This document shows, piece after piece, positions 34,400 through 48,069 of a DNA stretch of 64,000 nucleotides (position 1 is its first letter; each line of letters begins with the position of its first letter). Where the stretch lies: assembly GCA_013397435.1 (NCBI GenBank), contig VZRG01002016.1, forward strand, positions 23,402 to 87,401, read 5' to 3'. Both the position numbers and the translations under genes were made by a program. This stretch comes from Erythrocercus mccallii. Taxonomy: Eukaryota > Chordata > Aves > Passeriformes > Dicruridae. Below the pieces are notes generated by a model. The model was not told the DNA's origin. It made no database searches and worked only from the letters and a program-made list of their open reading frames with translations.

Positions 34400-36110
34400 C
34401 ACAAAGCACATCTCTTTCTAAAGCGTCCTTTGCACTTACAAATTAAGTGGGATCAGCTGCCTGGGAGAGCGGGTGCCAGCCTACAAAAGAATTTGCCTTT
34501 GCTGTGCCATCTTAGTGATGAATTAACTTTCTTTTTAAAAAAAGTTTTCTAATAGCCTGCTGTGGACTGCAGCACAAGGAAGGGATTTGGGTCATTCATG
34601 CTGAGGTTTTGCCTTAATTCCATAATTCTTTTTATTTCTTTTCCTAATTAGAAACCTGCTCATGGCGGTGTTTTTTTCTCTCAATCCACTTACATAACAT
34701 CAGAAAGACATAAGTGAGCTGAGCAGATCAGGACATTTTTCTCACAGGCTGGTGAAAAACACCCTGACAGCAGGAGCACAACCACTGGGCACCCACCTTT
34801 CCCTCAGCGCCTGGTGGAGAATGGCTGGTGTGCAGGAATGTCTGCTAGGTTCTGCAAAGCTCCCACATCTGGGCTGAGCCAGGAACTGCTGGACTGTGTC
34901 AGCCTGGCCGTGAGAAGGAGGAGAGACCAGGTCTGCCTGGGAGAGGTGAGAGAGGTGAGGCCATCCCTGAAACTGCTCCTTCTGGGGTTTGGAGCTCCTC
35001 ATGTTTCATCCCTTCTTGTGTCTCACTGTTTCAAGGACAGCTACTGAGCTGCCAGTTAATGAGAGAAATTGCTTAGGTTTAGTAAGTCTTAAGCCAGGGA
35101 AAAGCCTTTGGGGAGATACTGTCTCCATGCATTGAGTTACTCACCCTACTTGAACTCCTGGGCTCCCTTTAGGTTTTGGATACTCTGAGTGCCTGCTCTG
35201 TAGGCAGAGGCTGGTGGACAGGCTTCCTTTTATTTTCTGGCTGCAAGAGAGAAAAAATGGGGAATAAATAGGGCTGGCACTTGCTCAGGTTGTATCCAAA
35301 TATCTCCCTGCACCCAGTGTGACTTCCTCAGCTATGTAAAGGAGAAATGCTGGCTAAGAAAGTGAAGATCTGTAGAGAAGTTTAAGTAAGCCCCCTGTAA
35401 CGAGTGGTACAAACTACATAAGGCAAATGCAAAATATGCTATAATTTTGGTTCATGAAACGAAATATCCTTTATTACAGGTTTATCTCTTTGCCTTCACT
35501 GACATGGTTCTGCATGCTTAAATATTTCCCTCTTGGAAAAGTCTTCCTGGTATGCACCGTAACTTTCCTGCTGTACAGCTTATGCACTCATTCCTGCACT
35601 CATTTTAGCAGAAAATAGTGCACTCACTGTAGCTGAAGCTCTCTGCATTGTCATCTTGAGCTTTATTATCCTGGAAGCTGACAGTGCTCCCTCTCTTCTC
35701 CCAGACTCACCTTTCCAGCTTGGCTCAGTTGATGATGAAGGACAGCTGAAGAGTGAAGTGGTTGGTATTTCACTCTCATTTGCTCCTCACTTTTTGGTTG
35801 TTGCCATGAGTAATACTGGCAGCTGCCTTGCATCTCCTAACATACATTCCTGTGCTTTCAGGACATATCCTGACATCACTAAACTGAATGCAAACTGCTC
35901 AGTCAGTACATGGCTTCTTCTTCCTGGGCTGCATGTGGATAAGTAGCCTCTTCCCCATCTGTTATTCATCTCTCTGCCCTTGTAAAGCCAAAGCCAGGTT
36001 TCTGGCCTGTTCCCTTTTGGTAGCACAAGTGGAGCAGAAAGCAGTCCTGTTTTATTTTTTTTTTCCCCACCGGATATTTCTCTTAGGTGGCACACTTTCC
36101 AAAAGCACAA
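34400..36110. other. Intergenic, no gene seen
   Basis: Only short chance reading frames are present. No domain, RNA gene or repeat family was recognised. Confidence 0.5.
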
Positions 36111-36112
36111 AG

Positions 36113-36212
36113 CTGCAGTAACTATCTCATTGTGTCCATTCCTTTGCTTTCAGAGACAATATCTGCAGTAACCATCTCATTGTGTCCACTCCTTTGCTTT
36201 CAGGGAGAATAT
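36113..36212. repeat. Tandem duplication, two 50-base units
   Basis: The unit starting CTGCAGTAACTATCTCATTG at 36113 is repeated at 36163 with only a few substitutions (for example TAACTATC against TAACCATC, TCCATT against TCCACT, CAGAGACA against CAGGGAGA). The period is exactly 50. High identity suggests a fairly recent local duplication. Each unit contains TTTGCTTTCAG, a splice-acceptor-like phrase. Confidence 0.9.
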
Positions 36213-36299
36213 CTGTGTCATTTCATTTGTGTATTTTCTTTCCAGCCTGACTCACATACAGGCTGGAATAACTACTGCAAGCTAATTGATGGCACTGTA

Positions 36300-39200
36300 G
36301 AGAAAGCCTCCAAAATTGAAGGCAGTCCCTAAATGGTCCTAATTTCTGCTGATCTAGAAGCTGGAGCTTTTGTAGAACCTACCCCTGACAAAGGGAGAGC
36401 TATGTCATATAGATACAGCTCTTTTTAATGGCTGCACATATGGAGGTTGTGTCCAGCTTCAGCACAGCTGGTCCTTTCTGTCTCCAGCGTAGGCTCAAAT
36501 AGAAAATGGAAAAATACCTTCATTGAATCTCCCTCTACTGGGGCACACTTATCTCTTCTACTTGTCCAAGCACATATATAGTGGTACAATGTACACACAG
36601 CTCTTTCCTGGCAGTCTGCTCTGATCACACACTTTTCTATTATTGTGAGGCATTCAATACCAGCCCCGGAAGAGCTTTCATACTTCTTTAACTTGTTTGG
36701 CAAGTTTTGCTTGAATAAGTTATTTGAGTCTTTCAGTGCTGTGACCTATTTCCTTAAAACATCATCTGCCCAACCAACCCTCAAAAACTCCTACATTTCC
36801 TGATGCTGGGGGAAAAAAGAGGCTTGGTTTCAGTGTCCTTGCCTGAGAATGCAGCATGTACAACAAACAAGTGTAATTGGAAAACCATAGTGCAGAGCTT
36901 TGCTTGGATAGTAAAGAGAAAGGTCTGTGGAGAAAGGAATGGGTTGGTTTAAATGCTCCTTTTCCTGGGATGCTCCACACCTTTCCAGGCAGATGAGCTA
37001 TCTTTTGCAAAGGCATTTCAGCACTGTTAGAATACTTCTGTTGGCTTTCAAAAATCAAGTGGTTGACATGTACTCCACCGTGCTGCAATGTGCATGAAAA
37101 TGAGCTATAGCTCATTAAAATAAAAACATCCATTTAGATGAAAAGCCTCTGAGCAGCTTTTTTGTAATATTGGTCTCTAACCAGTGGTCTTGGCAGGTTG
37201 GAATTTGCAAGGACAGTGAGAAAGGAGGCTCCCATCTTTCCTCACCTTTGCAAACACCAGGTACATTGGTGATGTGTATTAAGCTCAGGAGGCAGTAGAG
37301 CCTCTGACAGGTGGAGAGAGAGCAGAAACTCAGGTGCTCTTCATTACTTGAGCTCAGGCAGCAGCAGGAGATTGGAGCCATGAGCCTAAAGGCATTTGAT
37401 GAAGATGCAGTGGGTTGTAGCAGAGACTTAGGTATAACAGTGGTCTAAAGATGCCCCTCAGGAGAGATGGGAAAGCTTCCAGACAAGACTGTCTATGCTG
37501 CAGAACAGCTGAGCTAATCAGGGACACTGCAGGTAAGGTGCAACATGGAGCTCTTGCTTATGTGATGCCTTTATTCAAGGTTGGTTCAAAGGGTTGTGAA
37601 GCTTTGTCAGGAGGAGAGGATGGAGGGTCTGAGTTGAGGAGGGACGCAGACGTGGAATATTGTGCTGTATGGTGTTATTAATGCATAGCAATTAAAAGGT
37701 GCAGCTTTGGGGAGAGGTTTTGGTTCTCAGCACAGGATTAAGGTGGTTTGAGATGCTTGGCTGAACGTATGGTTTTTGCTTTGCAAGCCATGAGTAAGAA
37801 CAAGTTAGGTCCAAAGAAAAGGACAAAGAGCTAAGGTTGCAGCAGCTGTGCCTGTGCCCCCACCAGCCAGGGCAGCCCAGGGAGTGCAGTGACTCAGCCG
37901 TGTGGACTTACCAGAGAGGCCCACAAAACTCTGTAAGGCCAGGCTTTCCCCCAGAAGTTTTATTGTTTCCATCTCTTTTTCTTTGCCATGAGACACAGCT
38001 ATAAAAAAAGTAAGAAATCCCTGATAGATTGTTTGCCTTAATTTTAATGGGAGAAAAATATTTTGACTGAGGTTTGAGAGTAGCAAAGGCAGATGTAGAT
38101 TGATCAGGTAACTTTCTAGAATAGTAGAGAAATGTGACACAAAAGCTTTTTCCTGTATAAAAAGATATTGTCAGCACTTTTTAGCACTAAAGCTCTAACA
38201 GAAGAACAAAAAGGCACTCTGGTATTTTGGATGTTCTTGGCAAGTTATATGGGATTGCCACATATTTAAAATGGGATCTCTTTTAAATAGAGCAGTGTTA
38301 CTGAGTCCTCTGTCTTGTAGCTCTCATCCCAGCCTGCCTGCCTTGTTTACCAGAGACCGAGCACTGCCTGCAGGTCTACAGAGCACACATCGATTTTAAT
38401 GTCACCCTAACACACTGCACACAAACACCATGACAGTTCCTGGCAGCACCAGCCATGGTGTCATGTGGATATTTAACTCTTTCTCACACTGTGCCTTTGG
38501 CATGCAGGGCCTGCAGTGGATCTGCCCTTGTAAGAGTCTGTGGGGGGAATCTATTTGGCTGGAGGAAAATGTGAGGTTTAGCTTTCCAAGCTGCAAAGAT
38601 TGCCTGAAATGGTGCTTTCAGCATAATCGATGTGGCTGGATGCCTTAAACCTGCAGGTAGCTCTAAATCTTTTCTTGCAGTGCAAATTAGTATCTGACTG
38701 GAGAATCAATTTTAAAGCTCTAAAAGACTTTTGGCAATAATTGAGCACAGAACTGGGTCCTCCCCTGCTGTTAGCTATGGTGCAGGATAGAAAAACTGGA
38801 AAGAGTGAAGGTCATTTTTTCTTCATTGTTTGCACAAAAGGGTAAGCCTCTATGCTTTGCTTCTAAGTGAAGCAAATCAAACCCTTTTCCCTCCTAACTT
38901 TTAATGAGCTGTCAAAGCTGACAGAAATCTAGAGGAAACAGCTGATCTTGGCAGGACTCTTGCATTGCACTACAATTTATAGTAAAGAGGGCAACTGTGC
39001 TGGCCCAAGGTTTAGTTCTCACACGTCTCATTCCACTGAGCAGTGTTGTCTCTGCCTGCTGAACCAGCAATGGAGGGGTTAGTCTCAGGGCTGCATCACT
39101 TTGTATGAATTCTCCTCAAAATAGCCAACCTGTCAATAGTGGAGGCAATTTTAACTCTCACTTACTTAGATGCCACTTTTGTTGTAAGCTATTCCGAAGC

Positions 39201-42200
39201 CATTGGACATCAGGGAATCTTGGCAACTACTGTGTAGGTAAGTTTCAGCTCATGAGTTATGGACCCCAGCACGGGTCTTCTAAGCCTTGCCCTTAGTGTC
39301 TGAGAGAGAGAGAGGCTTCTTAATCTTGTAATTACCTGCCACGTTTAGAGAAAGTCTTTGCTTCCATGTCACTTGTAACATGGCATTTGTCCCTCTATTC
39401 TAAGAGAACATTTTTCTCTCAGATGTGCTGATAGCAGGAGAGCCAGAAAATGCTGCAGTCACACTGCAGGACGTTTTAAAGCTTCTGTACTGAGTCCAAG
39501 CATTAAAACCCTATTCCCTTCAATGTGGGAAGTGCTCAGGTTTGGGTTTTTTAAAGTTACCAGCTGTTTATCAGCTCATGGCCTGGACAAGGTGCAATGT
39601 ATGAGAAAATGCTGGCTGTTAGATATCAAACAGTGTCAGTGGCAGAGTCCAGGAATATTCTTCTACTAAAATCACTTGGGAGTGTTTCACACAAGACCTG
39701 TAAGTTCCAGCTCAGTCAGCTGGGTGCAGAAAATAGTTAATATGCTTTTCTGGCATATATTAGACAAACAATCTCTTCAGGTGACTAGGACAGTGCCTTC
39801 CGATGATTAAACCTGCAGAAGACCTTCTTGTCACTAGGGTTTTCCATGTCTCAAAGGGTACAATCTTACAGAAAATAATTCCTTCCAGTAGCTCAGCTTG
39901 CTCACCTCCCACAGGGCTCAACAGGGAACAAAGGCCTCCAGGCTGATGTCCAGTAAGTGGAGGCTGACAGTCCTGGCAAGCCTTTGCTAAGTAGACAAAA
40001 TGAATGAATGGGGAACCTCTGCTGATTAAATGCATTAAATAATGATGCTTCCTTGGAAAAATGTAAATCAATGCTTGTCTTTCAATTTGCCCAAGCACCT
40101 TCCATACAAACCTGCTGTAGCATCACCAACAGCCCAGTGACCGTTCTCAGTGGTGCCTGTGGCACCTCTCCATCTCTGATGCTGTGTGGGGACACTGCAC
40201 AATGTGTCCTCTGCAGAAGGGTGAATGAGGCACAGCCCAGGCTGCCCTCAAGCAGTTCATGCTTTGGTTACTCTTCCATGTCAGCTTACATTCCTGCCTG
40301 GATCACTAGGAAAGGAGGTGGCCACGGCCTTTCTTGACAGAGGGCAAGGTTGTGGGAAGCCCATGGCAGCAAATGTCCCGTTGCCTCTGTGTTGGTCTTT
40401 GGGCCAAACTGTCCCTTTGCAAGGTGGACACAGCCTGGCAACTGGCCAGCAGCCAGCTCTGCCTGGGATTTTTGCCTTGCCTGAGAAACCACAGCTCCCC
40501 CCCACATGTGATTGTTGTAGAGAATGGATTTCCTTTCGGCTTAATTCTACCTCTACTTTACCCTTTCAGTTAGAAATCCCTCTGCAAGTCTTACCTCTAG
40601 TTCTGCTTCTTAACCTTAAGGGTGGATAAGACTAAAGAAATTGCTGAACTATGGGCACTCCAGGAGAACCTTGGGCACCAGACCACAGCAGAATTGCTCA
40701 GCACGGAGATTCTTACCAGGAAAAAAAATTAAGAGCTTTAATTTCCCTCTGAAAGGCAGAGGGAATCTGCATTCACCTATTCTTCAGCATCCTATTAGGC
40801 TTTTAGTTCAGCCAGCCCCTGGACTGCAATTGCCAGCACTCTGGGCATTGCAATCGACTCGGACGACTGCCCTGGAATGTAATGAGACTGCAGTGTATTG
40901 AGAATAATAATTCACATCATACTCCTCAGCTGCACTGCATTGTCCTTTTATATTAAAGGGCAGGGACTCTGGTTTATGTAGCTTCCTCTGAAGAGTCATA
41001 CTGGGTCTGACTGAGTTGGATTTGAAAAAAATTAAAAAAGCATAGCTGATAAACGTATGTGGGAAAAATCACCTCTTTCTTCCTGTTCTAATTAATGGGC
41101 TGTCCACAAATGCATCTGCAGCTTCTCATGCTGGCATTTAGTTGATTAAAGATTTGTGTCTGAATCAAACCCTAAGGGACAGATTATCAGTTGGAGTTAA
41201 GGAACATAGTGCTATTGACTTTAACAAAGCCATCAGTCCTTTATAGCTGCTGATGAATCAACTTTGAATAACTCCATACACCTAAGGTCTGAATCTTGAC
41301 CACTGTCCTGTAGATAGAGTGAGCTTTGTCCATTTGTCCATTTTGGGGGAGGCAAGGCATATGACACTGTTACATCTCAAGGCTGAATTTAACTGAGCCT
41401 TTGTCAGAAATTCTGTGTTCAGAGTTAACAGAGTTGAATTTATTGACTATTTTTTCACCCCAAGTTGTTTTGTTCTGTTTTGTTACAGTCTTCCTGGAAC
41501 TGCAGATTTGGACAGGTGTAGGGACACTACCCCAGGCTGTACAGTGCCTGGTGTAAAGGGACTCTTTGCTCCTGAATGACCTTCTTGCTGTTACCTGAAC
41601 ATAGAGTCATTCATGAGAAGCTGATGGAGCTGTTAATGCCACCCTCTACTGAAGTGCCCTTGATTTAGTTAGTCATTTGCTTGTCATAGTGTTTATATTC
41701 AGGAGTGACTGGGGGAGTTTCTTGTTTGCTGTAGCTGTTTCCACATCTGGATATGACTTTCACAATCCAGCTGGCAGGGTCAGAGCCTGTCCCCTGAGCT
41801 CCCTCTGGTTCCCGGAGTCTCTTGAGGGTTTCCTTCCTCAGGACATGCAGGACCCAAACCCACTGCTGTGACCGCATGGCTGTGCCATGGGGTCCTATTG
41901 CTTCCCCTCTGCTTTGGGAAAGGTTGCACTCTTACTTGCAGCCCTTTTTTATGCCTGGTTAACACATGCCCTTCTCCGTGTAAAGCCAGTCCAGTAATGT
42001 GGTCTCTACCAGGAAGGCACAGGAAACTCCTCATGGCTACTATGTATGGGGTTGCTAACAACACAAACAGAAGGCTTGGAGGGTTGCTAATCACCATCAA
42101 ACGACCTTTTAACCCCATTCCCATGAAAGTATACTGGGTTAATTTTTCAGCTGGCAGTCCATGGCTCTGGGTGAGCACATTACATCTCCAGCAGTGCTCT

Positions 42201-42900
42201 GAGGGCAGCTCCTTCTTTCCCTTCACCACGTGTTGTCAGGGGGTTAATTGTAGTGAAAGTCTATGGTAATGGCCATGTGACATTCCAGATTTCATGGGTC
42301 TGTTCAAGCAGAGATGGTTTGGGAGGCAGAGAGCATCTGCAAATTCAAGCCTCTCTCTGAAGGTGTGTCTGAGAGATAATGATGATCAATAGCATAATAG
42401 CTAATAACAGCTTGAGGCATCTGGACTGATAAGAAACAGCCCAGTTGTGGAGGCAGAGCTGGCACTGCATGTGTAGTCACTTGAAACAAGTGGAGGAATG
42501 GGGTAAACAGGTTACATCAGTGTGTCTTTTGTCTCTGTAAATGCAACAAGATCGGGAGATGCTAAAGCTCCAGTTTTGTCTCCTGGGTATTTTTTACACC
42601 CGATTTGAGATACAGGGAGTAATAGCTCTGTAGGCAGCACTAAGCCCTGAGGGGATGAGTGCTTAGGGTCTGGATGTTTAAGCAATTGGAGGATTGTGCA
42701 TGTGGAAGCAAGAGAGCTCCTCATCAGAAGTCATCCTTGTTTCCAGGTCAAGCACTTCTTCGACAGCTCTTTCAGTATCTCCTAGTTTCTGTCTTCTGAT
42801 TTCTAAATCTCCCTGTCTTTTACAGCAGGTATTCAGCTTGTTGCAGGGGAAGTGGCTGTCATCCCTGATGATATGTGCAAGAGTATTTCATGGCTGAACT
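36300..42900. other. Intergenic, no gene seen
   Basis: Mixed composition with modestly G+C-richer parts around 40.1-40.5 and 41.8-42.3 kb. The longest frames (about 130-150 codons at 40225-40629, 41780-42229 and 41868-42269) overlap each other on both strands and show no domain, so I take them as chance frames. Confidence 0.45.
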
Positions 42901-42920
42901 ATACTGCCACTCTGCAGTGG

Positions 42921-42954
42921 CATTACTTGATCATCAAACATTACTTGATCATCA
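42921..42954. repeat. Short tandem duplication, 18-base period
   Basis: CATTACTTGATCATCA occurs at 42921-42936 and again at 42939-42954, identical. The unit contains TGATCA, so each copy is partly palindromic. Confidence 0.85.
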
Positions 42955-42999
42955 GTGTCCATTTTTTGCAGTATGTTTCAATGAGAAGGAAAAAGTGCA

Positions 43000-45900
43000 C
43001 TGCTGCCTTAGCTCTAAGCAGTATCTTCAATTCTCCTTAAATTTACTGTTAACTGCACCTTATGTTACATGTAGAAATAATTAGATGAGTGAATGTATGC
43101 TAGTTTAAGACTTTAATAGTGTATCTTTACCTGCTCAGATGTACCCAGATTCAGGGATATAGGAGAAGAACAAAAGGAAGTCCAGCAAGTCTTGACGAGT
43201 CATTGTGGATTAGCATTTTTATTATTTCTTTTTAAAGGACAAGCTGACACTATCTTTTTAGTGCTGTATTTAAAGTATAAGCTATGAGGGTCTCCTCTGC
43301 ACCATTCCCTGCAGAGAATTAATGAAATTATCCCAGTGCTTTAATACCTAGTTTTGTTCCTATTTGCCAAATCTTTATAAATTTATAAAGAATAAATGTC
43401 TTGCAGTGAAACAGTACTATGAAAATAGCAATTTTAAGGAGGGCATAAGTAACAACAAGCCCATCATTTTCACCAGGCAGCATTTCACTATGCTGAAATT
43501 GAGGTCTCAGATAACTGCATTTAGATTAATTTGTAATGTCATTCTTTCTGGTAGGTAAGGCCTTGAAAGGCCAGAAATGGATACAAGAGAGGAGACCCAA
43601 ACATTGTGCTCAGTGTTTATATTTATTCCCTTAGATCACTGCAAAATCCTGGCATTTTTGAAGTCACTGGCAAGACTTCCACTGATTTCAGAAGGTTTTT
43701 TTCCTTGAGGAGCATGTTGTCTTTCCCTCTAAATTCCCAGCAGAAAAAAAACCTCATCAGAAACAAGTTTATGCCAACTTTGAGGCCAAGTAAAAAGCAG
43801 GATACCTTGTAAGTAGCATCCTACAGGGACAGTCTTCAGCTGTCTGTCCTGCTGTGTTTGCAGGCTGAGCTGGTGGGCAGCAACACATCACCTGGGTAAC
43901 ACATCCCTTCAGCAGCAGGCTAGCCCCAACAGCATTTGGGTCCCAGAGCAAAAAGCCATCACTGTGGTCCCTGAGGACCCCCCAGACAGCTCCACACCCA
44001 GCATGAAGCTCAGAGTGGGGCAACACCCCTCACTGACAAAAAAGGGGTTACTCTGGTGACTGCACATGTTGTGGTGCTCTTGTCTTTAGATGTGTCAAGC
44101 ACACATCTCTTCTTTCTGCTGGGACAGTGTTGACTCAAGAAGGCTATCTGCTGTTCACTCCATCCTCCTTCTTCACTGCAATCTCCTGGACAGAAGCTGG
44201 TAGGCCCCCAGCAGATTTTCTCTCTTAATTTCTTAGAACATGTTTATAAACCATTGGGTATATAGATGCTACTTTGAGTGCATTGTTTCTGCCAAAGTGA
44301 ATGTGTGTCCCCAGCTAAAAACTGCATGGCTAAGCTACCTGGGAACTGGGAACAATACTCATGGATTAGCCATGTACCCCCTGTGCCTTCCCCAGCAGAC
44401 ATGCCTGAATTAATCTTTTCAATCATTTAATTTCAAAGAATCCTTCAGATCACACTGGGCTCCTTCCTGTTTGGATAAAGCTTCTACAGAGCAGTGAAGG
44501 AAGCTGTGTTAAGGGGATATAAATAGACAGCCTTTCTGAAGGAGAATGTGATCTTTAAAGAAACAGCAGTGAGAAACAGTACAGGTATGTGTGTGACAGA
44601 TGTCCTGTAATAGATAGCACAGGAGCCACCTATCAGCACTGCCTGTCCACTGTTGTAGCTGAAGTGCCTTCAAAACCAGACAAAATGTTTTACTGTGATA
44701 GAGGAACTCAGAGCAAAATTAAAAGTCTCTTATGATTTTAACTCAATAGAGTTAAGTAGTATAAATAGAGCTCAGACCTTCTGTCATTATCACCAAATCA
44801 GACTCTTCACTCCTTCCTGATGGCTTAGGTTGTTTTACTATCAGCATCATTTTCCTAACTCTTTCCACAGGTTTCTAGATCTGGTCCAAAGAGAATTTTA
44901 AGACATATTTAGCTCTAATGCCAAAGTATTCAGGACTTATAAGTCCTGTTACTTCTATTTGAACTAGACCATATATGTTAACAACAGAATCTCTTACACA
45001 AACCAAGTAGACAGAAGTTGGTGGGTTTTTTAGTGGAAGAATGCAAATGCTACCAAACCAGTCAGTCCAGGAAAATGCTGAACAGCTATCAGGTGTTTAA
45101 GAACTCTTCTTTCTAGCCATGGGTAAATGAGCTACACAAACAAGATATCAAGAGCTGCTAAAATTTTCTACAGGTGCAATCTAATGGGGCTTCAATATTC
45201 CCTCCAATCCTGGGAACAAGAGCTGTGCTCTTCCAGCAGCATTTTGAGGCAATGTTTTAACTTCATTAAATACTGTCACTTTTTACATGCACATTCCAAG
45301 TCCTTTTATGCTGAGCTTCTTCCTACCTACTGTGACAGAGACACTGGCTGCAGTGGGCTGGGAGTGTAAACATCTTCATTGCTGGTTTTTAAACATTTGG
45401 CATTTAAAATTGTGAAGTGATTGATACAAAAGCTCTCCAAGGTTATAGAGGTTCTGCTCAGTCCCCACTTGTTCTCTTTTTGTTCACATAACATCAATAT
45501 CTGAGAGCAGCTGTGGGAGGTCAGTGTCATCCAAACCTGGTATTTTGGCCCTTGGTTTGGCTGTTGAAAGGGCAAATATTATTGTGATTTAATGTTTTAT
45601 ACATATGCTCTTGCAGGCAAAAGTGGTAATAAATCAGCATTGATAAAAAGAGATTAACTTCATGGTTCAGTGGAAAGTGTGTCCAATGGGTATATAAAGT
45701 AATCATCTGAGCTATTCCTCTTTTGCCATTGAGTTGCTTCATGTCAGTACTGCCTGAAATACTCAAAACATCACCAGAAATGCCATCATCTTCATGAAAA
45801 CACATATAAACTATTTACCTCTGTTTTCTGTTTTTTATGCCTCTAGGATTTTTTGCAACTAGCTAAGTGATTCAGAAACTTGTAATTAGGATGTGGTAGA

Positions 45901-47100
45901 ATACTGTATGTAACAGCAAAGCCACTTTGAACACTTCAAATACTGTCAAATCATTATTTGTACTCTGTGAATGGGTGACATGTGGGCTCTGTAACGCTTC
46001 TCTAAATTCTCCTTCATTCACTGTAGGAAACTTCAGTCCTACCCTTCTTTCTATAGAAATGACTAGCTGAAAATTAGGTAAAAACTTTCTAAGACAAATC
46101 AAGGGGGAAAAAACCCCACTGATTATATTTTTGCACCGATCATAAGTTTTGTTGGTTTCCTATTGTGAGTCTCAATTTAGTGTTCTCATTTAGTACGTGG
46201 CAGGTTGTTCCCTTCAGGTTGCTCCCTGTTAACTCCTGACATGCAGAGTTAGAAAACAGGTTTTATGTTGCTGGACTGATTCCAAAAATGTCTACTAAAT
46301 GAAACTCAGGCTCTGTCTAGCCCTGCTCAGCTGTGATTCAGCTTCTGCTCTGTGTTATCAACAGAGTCAGGCTAAAATGCATTTGGTTAATGAGCGTGTT
46401 TGTGTGCCAATTGCAAGAGTGGGGCTTAGCCTGGACCTTCCTTTTGTTCTGGTTTGTTTCTATTGCTGGGAATGCAGAAGGAAAAAAGAAAAAGGGCAAA
46501 CTAAACCTGGCAGAAACTTTTCCAAATTTTCACCTCTCTTTTGAACTAAGTGGAAAATGAGAACAGTGTTCACAACAATAAATACTTTCTAAAGTGAAAG
46601 GTAACTTAAAACAGCAACTCAGATTTTGGCCTGTAAGCTCAAAGGCCTGAGAAAACCAATTTTACCGACTTGATCTCAGCAATACTTGAGGTTCCAAACA
46701 AGAAACCAGTGCTGCTGGTACCACGAAGTCTCCTCCTTGCAAAATGGTCATCTCCATAGGGTAGGAGTGAGAGCTGCTGTTTGCAGCATCTCCTTCTGTG
46801 GTTGTGGTATAGCAAAATCATGAGCAACTCTGCAACAAGTAGTGGTGGATGACCCCTGTGTTAGCTCCTAATGGGGAAATGAAACTGTTCATATAGTTCC
46901 CTAGTGACTGGCTTTTCTGTACAGCTTACCAACATTTCCTGTTTTCCCTTGGCCTGTAGAAGCTCCTGGGTTTGATTCTTGGAGAAGTAAATATTGTTTG
47001 AGGTAATTTGTTGCTAATGCAGGGCTTGCCCAGATATTAGTTTGATGCTTCTGCTGCTGCAAACTTTAGCACTGACAATAATAGCGTTTGTGTGCACTTA
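43000..47100. other. Intergenic, no gene seen
   Basis: A+T-rich sequence with scattered short frames and no recognisable product, RNA gene or repeat family. Confidence 0.5.
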
Positions 47101-47107
47101 TACTATA

Positions 47108-47197
47108 GATCATGGAGTCACTTAGATTGCAAAATATCCTTAAGATCATAGAGTCCAACTGTAAACCTAGTACTTCCAAGTCTACCACTAAACCAGG
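47108..47197 (-). mobile_element. CR1 LINE 3'-terminal fragment
   Basis: On the plus strand the phrases ATCATGGAGTCACTTAGATT, TTAAGATCATAGAGTCCAAC, TAAACCTAGTACTTCCAAGT and CTACCACTAAACCA follow the antisense of the avian CR1 3' end. Only about 90 bases remain. It may be a separate insertion from the larger antisense CR1 less than 1 kb away, or its detached end. Confidence 0.8.
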
Positions 47198-48069
47198 AAG
47201 ATGTTAGAGTTAAGGTCTGAACTGAACTGGCCTGAGTGGAATATGGCTGAAATGAGTTTGATGGTAGTCATTGAAGTTCGTCAAATACTAATACTCAGGT
47301 TTTTTCCACAGCAACCTTCCTTTTTTTCTTTCCTGCAATTTTGGGTCACTTGATCATTTAAACACTTCCCCTGGATGGTGAGGGAGGTCAGCGAATCTCC
47401 TCAGTCTGCAGAAGACTGACAATTAGTCAGACCTGGATAACTCAGTCTTTGATTCACCAACAGAGTCAATATTTTTAGGACTGTTTCAAGCTTCCCAGCA
47501 TCTTGGTGGTAATATGACTCGGCCTGCACTAGAGGAACCATAAGTGTTCCAGGGGTTTCACCAGCATGTGCTGCACATTTAAAATGCATTTGCTGCCTTT
47601 ATGGCAAAAGAGGAAACTATGGGGCAGGCCTTAGTGCAGTTGGCAACAGAAAGGACTTTTGCAGGAGAACCGGTGTTTTTAGTGTTTCTGTAACCTTGCA
47701 GGCAGAAATTAAAAAGAGAAAGAGGATGTAACTTCATTGTGCTAGGTTGTATCTTTTATTTAGATATTTTAGACTTGAACCAATACTGTCCATTTAGATT
47801 CTAATGTAAGCACAGTAGCATTGGAAAATACAGAGTAAAGGCTAAAAGATTAGCTCTGCAAAAACCACCACTTATAGGATAATTGGCTGTTACTGCCTTC
47901 AGATTGAATATATTGTAATGACCATTATTTCACGGTTGAGCTGAATAAGACAGCTACACGGCTATACTTTACACATTTTATTTTACTCCTCAGGAAAAGT
48001 AAGATGAAAAATGATAATGTAAACCTGAATTTAGCATTGGATCTGTGGCAGCTGCTGTTGAGAACTGCT

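Noticed and set aside
41780..42269. Overlapping frames of 149 (-) and 133 (+) codons
   Set aside because: Mutually antisense frames without domains in slightly G+C-richer DNA; no sign of a gene.
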